DNA of 64,000 bases, from positions 372,001-436,000 of the forward strand of contig NZ_JH651379.1 of assembly GCF_000260115.1 (NCBI RefSeq). Direction: 5' to 3'. Origin of the DNA: Galbibacter orientalis DSM 19592 (GTDB lineage: Bacteria > Bacteroidota > Bacteroidia > Flavobacteriales > Flavobacteriaceae). Position numbers and translations under genes: made by a program. Below, one piece after another: positions 58,609-64,000 of this stretch; the stretch's first letter is position 1; each line of letters begins with the position of its first letter. The notes below the pieces were generated by a model that was given only the letters and a program-made list of their open reading frames with translations, did no database searches and was not told the DNA's origin.

Positions 58609-58882
58609 AAAAGAAATATTTATTGGATTTACAGTTGGAATTATTGCCAATCTTATAGGTACCTTATTATATCTAATTATTTTTTCCGAATTGAGTATTC
58701 AAGAGAGTATTATTGTTGCTCGAGAGCAAGGCCACTTAGGAAGTTTATTGGCATTAGGAGCATTACTAAATCTCGCTGCTTTCTTCGGATTTATAAAAAT
58801 TAAAAGAGATCAACGTGCAAAAGGGGTACTTATAGCTACTTTTTTAACGGCTTTTATTATATTGTTACTGAAAATATTTTAA
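58601..58882 (+). CDS. Small membrane protein downstream of surE
   Basis: A 93-residue protein with three hydrophobic segments ('IFIGFTVGIIANLIGTLLYLIIF', 'LLALGALLNLAAFFGFIKI', 'GVLIATFLTAFIILLLKIF') and the loop 'EQGHLGSLL'. It is a conserved-looking flavobacterial companion of surE/lpxB but has no function I recognise. Confidence 0.7.
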   Translation: MTRKEIFIGFTVGIIANLIGTLLYLIIFSELSIQESIIVAREQGHLGSLLALGALLNLAAFFGFIKIKRDQRAKGVLIATFLTAFIILLLKIF

Positions 58883-58989
58883 AACCTCTTCGAGATGTAC
58901 TCGTAAGGTTTTAAGCTGAATAAATTACGAATGTTCTGTATAATTTAGGAGCATTTTAAACCTCATATCGTGAGAAAAACTTATAATTA

Positions 58990-60102
58990 GTGAAGTATTA
59001 TATTATTGCAGGCGAAGCATCTGGAGATTTACATGCTTCCAACCTCGTTAAGGAACTCGCAAAAGTAGATGCCAATAGTTCTTTTAGAGGTTGGGGTGGC
59101 GATTTAATGCAACAAGCTGGCGTAGACCTGGTTAAACACTATAAAGAGCAATCTTTTATGGGCTTTTTTGAAGTGATTATGAACCTTCCCAAAATATTTT
59201 CAAACATAAAATTCTGCAAGCAAGATATTGAAAACTTTAATCCTGATGTGCTGATTTTTATTGATTATTCAGGCTTTAATTTAAGAATTGCTAAATGGGC
59301 AAAACACCTTAATTATAAAACTTTCTATTATGTTTCTCCTCAAATATGGGCTTCGCGCGAAAGTAGAATTGAAGCCATAAAACGAGATATCGACGAGATG
59401 TTTGTTATTCTTCCCTTTGAAAAGGAATTTTATGAAGAAAAACATAAGTATCCTGTAAATTTTGTAGGGCATCCTTTACTAGATGCCATTGGATCTAGAA
59501 AGCAAATCCTCCCAGACGATTTTAGAAAACAGCATCAATTAGACCATAGAGAAATTATAGCACTACTTCCAGGAAGTAGAAAGCAAGAAATAACAAATAT
59601 GCTTTCTATAATGCTTAGTATTGTTGACGATTTTAAAGAATATCAATTTGTAATTGCCGGCGCTCCTAGTCAGGAGTACACTTTTTACGAACAATTTATT
59701 GGCAAAGCCAACGTTCATTTTGTATCAGGAAAAACCTACGATTTACTAAGCGTTTCCAAAGCTGCTTTGGTTACTAGCGGAACTGCAACTTTAGAAACTG
59801 CCCTGTTTAAAGTACCAGAAGTAGTTTGCTATAAAGGAAATTGGATTAGCTATCAAATTGCAAAACGTATTATTACTTTGGAATATATTTCGTTGGTTAA
59901 TTTAATTATGAATAGAGAAGTAGTTAAAGAACTTATTCAAAATGAGCTAACTACTAAAAACCTGAAGTCCGAATTAAAGAAGATTCTTACTCCTGAAGTA
60001 CGAGAAAAGATGTTTTTAGATTATTTCGAATTAGAAAAAAAACTAGGAGGTAAAGGCGCTAGCAAAAAAACTGCTGAACTTATTTATAATAAAATTTCCT
60101 AA
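58990..60102 (+). CDS. lpxB: Lipid-A-disaccharide synthase
   Basis: A GTG start at 58990 (reading MKYYIIAGEASGDLHASNL) gives 370 residues, normal for LpxB. Motifs 'GEASGDLHA', 'FIDYSGFNLRIAKW', 'VSPQIWASRESRI', 'FVGHPLLD', 'ALLPGSRKQEI' and 'VTSGTATLETALF' are visible. The enzyme joins UDP-diacylglucosamine and lipid X at the inner membrane. The GTG is the only start in front of the first strand, so it is firm. Confidence 0.94.
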   Translation: MKYYIIAGEASGDLHASNLVKELAKVDANSSFRGWGGDLMQQAGVDLVKHYKEQSFMGFFEVIMNLPKIFSNIKFCKQDIENFNPDVLIFIDYSGFNLRIAKWAKHLNYKTFYYVSPQIWASRESRIEAIKRDIDEMFVILPFEKEFYEEKHKYPVNFVGHPLLDAIGSRKQILPDDFRKQHQLDHREIIALLPGSRKQEITNMLSIMLSIVDDFKEYQFVIAGAPSQEYTFYEQFIGKANVHFVSGKTYDLLSVSKAALVTSGTATLETALFKVPEVVCYKGNWISYQIAKRIITLEYISLVNLIMNREVVKELIQNELTTKNLKSELKKILTPEVREKMFLDYFELEKKLGGKGASKKTAELIYNKIS

Positions 60103-60127
60103 TTTGCACGAAACCCCAATAGTTTCT

Positions 60128-60643
60128 ATGAAAAAAACAATAACGATTCTTTTAATAACCATCAGTATTTTATCTTGTAAATCTACCAAGAAAACAGTTT
60201 CTGTTAAAGGCGATACAGCTTCCAAAAAAGAAGCTTCATATAAAGAAAAAAAAGGAAGTAAAGAAGCTAATAATATTATAAAAACTGCCTTATCATACAA
60301 CGGAACACCCTATAAATATGGCGGAACTACTAAAAGAGGTATGGATTGTTCTGGTCTAATTTATATTTCCTTCCAAGAAAATGATATTGCACTTCAACGT
60401 GCTTCTTACATGATGGCAACCCAAGGAAAGAAAATTAAATTAAAAAATGTAGAAAAGGGAGATTTATTGTTTTTTACGACCAATAAAAGTAGTCGAAAAA
60501 TAAATCATGTCGGACTTGTAGTGGATGTTAGAGGAAATGACATCCGCTTTATTCATTCAACAACTTCCAGAGGTGTGCTCGTTTCTTCTTTAAGTGAGGG
60601 GTATTGGAATTATGCTTTTAATCACGCTAGAAAAATTTTATAG
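60128..60643 (+). CDS. NlpC/P60 family peptidoglycan hydrolase (lipoprotein)
   Basis: The start at 60128 (MKKTITILLITISILSC) gives a lipoprotein signal with Cys at 17; the earlier ATG would add eight polar residues. After a Lys/Ser-rich linker comes a C40 domain with catalytic Cys in 'TKRGMDCSGLIYISF' and His in 'KINHVGLVVDVRG'. Such enzymes cut D-Glu-mDAP links in stem peptides. It follows lpxB within 26 bp. Confidence 0.88.
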   Translation: MKKTITILLITISILSCKSTKKTVSVKGDTASKKEASYKEKKGSKEANNIIKTALSYNGTPYKYGGTTKRGMDCSGLIYISFQENDIALQRASYMMATQGKKIKLKNVEKGDLLFFTTNKSSRKINHVGLVVDVRGNDIRFIHSTTSRGVLVSSLSEGYWNYAFNHARKIL

Positions 60644-60675
60644 TTTATTTTTTATATATTTAGTATTTAATCTAT

Positions 60676-62361
60676 GTGAAAATACTAAATTATCCTATTT
60701 TCAAACTCTTGATTTTCCTGTTCTTCGGAATTTGTGGCGGTTATTACTATGACATAAACTTAAACGTTCTAACCTACTTTTTAGTAGGCTGTATAGTACT
60801 TCTAGTCGGCTTAGTCCGTAAGAAAAAACATGCTTCTCTTTTTATTTTTGGATTTATAACTTACCTGTCTCTCTTTTTAATTGGGATGCTTATTACAACT
60901 ATACATACTGATAAAAACCCAAATCATTACAGTCATTTTTATAATAAAGGAGACGAAATAACTTTTAGAATAATCAAGGAACTTAAAACTAGTGCATATT
61001 ATTACAAATACGAAGCTAAAGTAATAGCGATTAAGGAAAAAAAAGTAGTTGGCACTATTATATTCAACTTAAAAAAAGATAGTATTCCTGTTAAACTACC
61101 CAATGTTGATGCTGAATACACTACTAAAATTGCTCTAAAAGGAATCTTTCCTCCTCTTAATCCACATCAATTTAATTATAAAAAGTATTTATCAGAACAT
61201 GGAATTTATCATCAACTACAAGCAGATGAAAAGGGTGTTAAAATAGTCTCTAATAAAGTAAAAACTATTTATGGGTACGCAGCTTTATTCCGAAAGAAGG
61301 TCAATAAAATCCTTACAAAATACCCATACAAAGAAGAAATAGCAGTAGTAAATGCATTATTACTAGGACAACGACAGGATGTCTCCAATGAAATATATGA
61401 AGCCTACATCTCAGCTGGCGCAGTTCATTTATTAGCAATTTCAGGGCTACATATTGGAATTCTATTTTTATTACTTGATTTTATCCTAAAACCCTTAGAA
61501 AAAATAAAAAATGGAGAAATTACAAAGCTCATCTTAATAATTACAATACTCTGGATGTTTGCCATAATTGCTGGGGTGAGCGCTTCTGTAGTAAGAGCTG
61601 TTACTATGTTTTCATTTATTGCCTATGCCAGAAAACTCAATCGGCCCAAAAACATTTATCATGCACTTATTACCTCCATGTTTTTTCTGCTAATAGTAAA
61701 CCCTAAATATATTTTTGATGTAGGATTCCAATTAAGTTATACGGCAGTTTTTGGAATTGTTTGGATCCAACCAACCTTGATATCCTTTTGGAATCCTAAA
61801 AACAAAATACTGATTTACTTATGGAATTTATTAACCGTTAGTGTAGCGGCTCAATTAAGTGTTTTACCAATTACTTTGTATTATTTTCATCAATTTCCAA
61901 GCCTGTTTTTTGTCTCAAACCTAGTTATTATTCCATGTATTGGTTTCCTACTAACATTAGGATTTTTACTTATTATTTTAGCTTTTATAAATGCTTTACC
62001 AGATTTTTTTGCTGAAGGCTATTTTATACTAATCCGAACAATGAATGCTTTTGTTGAATGGATTGGAAGTAAGGAAGAATTTATTTTTACAGAGATTCAT
62101 TTTACAAGCCTAAACTTCTTCACGGTTTCAGGATTAATTATAGCTCTTGTATTACTAATGAAAAATAACAATAAACATAATTTTATACTTTTCTCTGGAA
62201 GCTTATCACTATGCTTTGGCAGCATTTTTTATCAGTATAAAAAAACAGAAAATCAACAGCGATTTATCATTTTTCATAAAAGTAGAAATACATTAATTGC
62301 ACTTCAAAAGGGAAATCAATTACAAATAAATACACTACTCCCCATCTGTAAGACAGTTTAA
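60676..62361 (+). pseudogene. comEC: ComEC/Rec2 competence protein, 5' part (interrupted by IS3 element)
   Basis: A GTG start at 60676 (reading MKILNYPIFKLLIFL) opens 561 codons: N-terminal membrane and OB-fold-like region (DUF4131), then the Competence domain with 'EEIAVVNALLLGQRQDVSNEIYEAYISAGAVHLLAISGLHIGIL' and 'GVSASVVRAVTMFSF'. The frame reaches a stop at 62361 right at the edge of the IS3 insertion. The expected last ~115 residues resume at 63569-63910. ComEC moves single-stranded DNA across the inner membrane, so uptake is probably lost or impaired. Confidence 0.85.
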
Positions 62362-62377
62362 ATATATATCTAATTAT

Positions 62378-63226
62378 TTATGATGCTATTCTTTTTGTAT
62401 TATAAATTTGATCAGGTGGTACTTTTCCTATTTCAGTATGCCTTCTTTTGGTGTTATAGAATTCAATATATTCCGTGACCATTTGATAGAGATCTAGACC
62501 TCCGTTTGGTGGGTTTAGATAGATCTTTTCATATTTAAGAGACTTCCAGAAGCGCTCAATAAAAATGTTATCCAAAGCTCTTCCTTTGCTGTCCATAGAT
62601 ATTTGAATATCATGTTCTTTAAGCACTTCAATATATTCGGAGCTGGTATATTGTGACCCTTGATCGGAGTTATGGATCTCCGTATTGCCATATTGAGCGA
62701 TAGTGTCTCTAAGAAGCTCGATACACCACTGTTTGTCCATTGAGTTTGAAATACTCCAATTAAGTATTTTTCTACTATATACATCAATGATAGCATTCAT
62801 ATACATAAAGCCACGGAACATAGGAATATAGGTGATGTCAGTCTGCCATACTTGGTTAGGGCGGTCTATTACTAAGCCCTTCAAGAGATAAGGGTACTTA
62901 TAGTTTTTAGGATCCCTGATGGTGGTTTTAGGTTTTCTATATATGGTCTGTAATCCCATAATTTTATACAGCCGTCTTATTCTTTTCACATTTACGTGGT
63001 AGCCAAGATCAAGGATGAGATAATCAGTCATCCGTTCGACTCCATAATAGGGGTGTTCCAGGAACTGCGCATCTATTGCCTTCATCAGTTCTAAATTCAA
63101 TGGACTCTCACTTTTAGGCTTATAATACAGACCAGAGCGATGAATGTTAAGGATTTTACATTGTTGTGCAAGACTCAGCCTTGGATGAGATTTTACTACC
63201 TTTTGTCTTCTTTCAGTAGTACTCAT
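62378..63226 (-). CDS. IS3-family transposase OrfB
   Basis: A 282-residue DDE integrase-fold protein: N-terminal HTH_21 ('HPRLSLAQQCKILNIHRSGLYYKP'), first Asp in 'VWQTDITYIP', second in 'IHNSDQGSQYTSSEYIEVL' and Glu in 'DNIFIERFWKSLKYE'. It overlaps orfA by 4 bp. It appears intact, so the element may still be mobile. Confidence 0.93.
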   Translation of the reverse strand: MSTTERRQKVVKSHPRLSLAQQCKILNIHRSGLYYKPKSESPLNLELMKAIDAQFLEHPYYGVERMTDYLILDLGYHVNVKRIRRLYKIMGLQTIYRKPKTTIRDPKNYKYPYLLKGLVIDRPNQVWQTDITYIPMFRGFMYMNAIIDVYSRKILNWSISNSMDKQWCIELLRDTIAQYGNTEIHNSDQGSQYTSSEYIEVLKEHDIQISMDSKGRALDNIFIERFWKSLKYEKIYLNPPNGGLDLYQMVTEYIEFYNTKRRHTEIGKVPPDQIYNTKRIAS

Positions 63227-63501
63227 TTGCCCAAGACTTTCTTTAAAAAATCATTCTCAACTTGTAATTGACCGATCTTACTATAAAGCGGTGCGGTATC
63301 CACAGCTGGAGTATCTTTTTCTGATTTGGACTCGAAAGCAAGTTCTGCGTTTTTTAAAAACTCTCGCTTCCAATTGGATATTTGGGCTGGATGCAATTCA
63401 AATTTGGCAGCAAGTTCAGGTATACTTGTCTGCTCTTTTATCGCTTCAATGGCTACTTTGGCCTTAAAGGATGCGCTGAATTTTCTTCTTGATGTTTTCA
63501 T
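63223..63501 (-). CDS. IS3-family transposase OrfA
   Basis: A 92-residue HTH_Tnp_1 protein ('RKFSASFKAKVAIEAIKEQTSIPELAAKFELHPAQISNWKREFLKNA') with a C-terminal leucine-zipper-like stretch ('IGQLQVENDFLKKVLG') for dimerisation. It binds the element ends and, in relatives, forms OrfAB by -1 frameshifting. Confidence 0.92.
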   Translation of the reverse strand: MKTSRRKFSASFKAKVAIEAIKEQTSIPELAAKFELHPAQISNWKREFLKNAELAFESKSEKDTPAVDTAPLYSKIGQLQVENDFLKKVLGK

Positions 63502-63568
63502 ATTGACAGGGTTAAAATTACAACTTAATTTCCTGTCCTAAATTTGGGGAGTATTATAAAACGACACC

Positions 63569-63910
63569 ACTTTAAATGAAGATTATATACTTACAAATTA
63601 TAAAATTGGAGAAAACATACATACAATTGAATATTTAAAATTTCTATCTAGCTTCAGCTTTCAGCAACAAAAAATAATAATTATAGATAGTTCTGCTACA
63701 TATAATAAAGAAGAAACCGCAGCTATATTGTTATTAACAGGTTCCCCTAAGGTTAACCTAAATAGAGTTGTATCAGAAATAAAACCTAGAGTGGTAATTG
63801 CGGATGGAAACAACTATAGATCGTTTGTATCTCTTTGGAAGGCCAGTTGTAAAAAACAAAAAATCCCTTTTCACTATACTGGTGAAAAGGGAGCTTTTAT
63901 ATTGGATTAA
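63569..63910 (+). pseudogene. comEC: ComEC 3' part (separated by IS3 element)
   Basis: The frame TLNEDYILTNYKIGENI... continues for 113 codons to TAA at 63910 with the beta-lactamase-like tail of flavobacterial ComEC: 'LTGSPKVNLNRVVSEIKPRVVIADGNNYRSFVSLWKASCKKQKIPFHYTGEKGAFI'. It has no start of its own near its 5' end, so it is the separated end of the 60676 gene. Confidence 0.8.
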
Positions 63911-64000
63911 TATTGTAATCAACTATCTCGGGGCAAGCCTACGAGGTATTCAAAGGAAACAATCTTAATCCATTTCGACGTAGAACACTTCGGTAAACTC
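63911..64000. other. Window end, nothing identified
   Basis: The last 90 bases contain CTCGGGGCAAGCCTACGAGG, unlike the surrounding AT-rich DNA. It could belong to a transposon end or gene beyond the window. No feature is supported. Confidence 0.2.

Larger units (their letters stand above)
62349..63563 (-). mobile_element. IS3-family insertion sequence in comEC
   Basis: Two overlapping frames, orfA (63223-63501) and orfB (62378-63226), form an IS3-type transposase. Ends were placed where comEC homology stops; imperfect terminal similarity (GACAGTTTAAATATA at left, GTGTCGTTTTATAATA on the complement at right) is visible. Exact ends and target duplication could not be fixed; TTTAAAT occurs at both junctions. 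Confidence 0.75.

Noticed and set aside
63911-64000. Possible transposase fragment at the window end
   Set aside because: Only 90 bases are available and no frame could be tied to a family.

Overview
The window is a chromosomal stretch from a Bacteroidota, most likely a marine-type Flavobacteriaceae. Supporting signs are AT-rich DNA, TAnnTTTG-type -7 promoter elements, an RteC homologue, a MobB-type relaxase, weak Shine-Dalgarno sequences and a type II-C CRISPR system with a 46-bp repeat. No taxonomy could be computed; this is read from gene content.

Region 1 (1-22.5 kb) is a metal-resistance island read almost entirely on the minus strand. It has mobile-element regulators at its left edge (helix-turn-helix protein, RteC) and a tyrosine recombinase at its right edge. 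In between lie a cytochrome c-FTR1 permease, a Zn/Cd/Pb P-type ATPase, a CaCA exchanger, LspA, a CDF exporter, a degenerate acyl carrier protein, a dihydrolipoamide dehydrogenase, two Fur regulators, a multicopper oxidase, a Met/Cys-rich exported protein, a PII-like protein, and an RND adaptor with an RND pump fused to its outer-membrane channel.

Region 2 (22.66-44.64 kb) is bounded by 13-bp copies of a tRNA-Leu 3' end and looks like an integrative mobilizable element. It carries an integrase, a slot of single-gene cargo (TPR protein, AbiTii-like protein, DUF2971 protein), a conserved noncoding leader, an HTH protein, a primase, a candidate oriT, MobC and a relaxase. It also carries two RNA-guided systems side by side. 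The first (35.05-37.04 kb) is the most exciting locus: an ECF-like sigma factor gene 2 bp upstream of a Cas12f/TnpB-family protein whose RuvC residues are lost and whose C-terminal zinc-finger/RuvC-III part is missing, followed by a structured noncoding segment that looks like its guide RNA. That segment, with the same predicted guide, is duplicated 2.4 kb away, and both copies sit directly in front of a RhuM-family gene start, one intact and fused to Fic, one reduced to 17 codons. This matches the idea of RNA-guided transcription by sigma-dCas12f complexes. The second system is a complete II-C CRISPR-Cas9 locus: tracrRNA, cas9, cas1, cas2 and a 10-repeat array plus a decayed 11th repeat.

Region 3 (44.65-50.0 kb) looks like a decayed relative of the same element: integrase C-terminal relic, cargo (membrane protein, HigBA, a nucleotidyltransferase-nuclease fusion) separated by group II intron-like repeats, then a relic of the same noncoding leader.

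Region 4 (50-64 kb) is mostly core chromosome: TrkH K+ uptake with a KdpDE-like two-component pair and ApbE, tail-specific protease, SurE, LpxB, an NlpC/P60 lipoprotein and ComEC. comEC is split by an IS3-family insertion.
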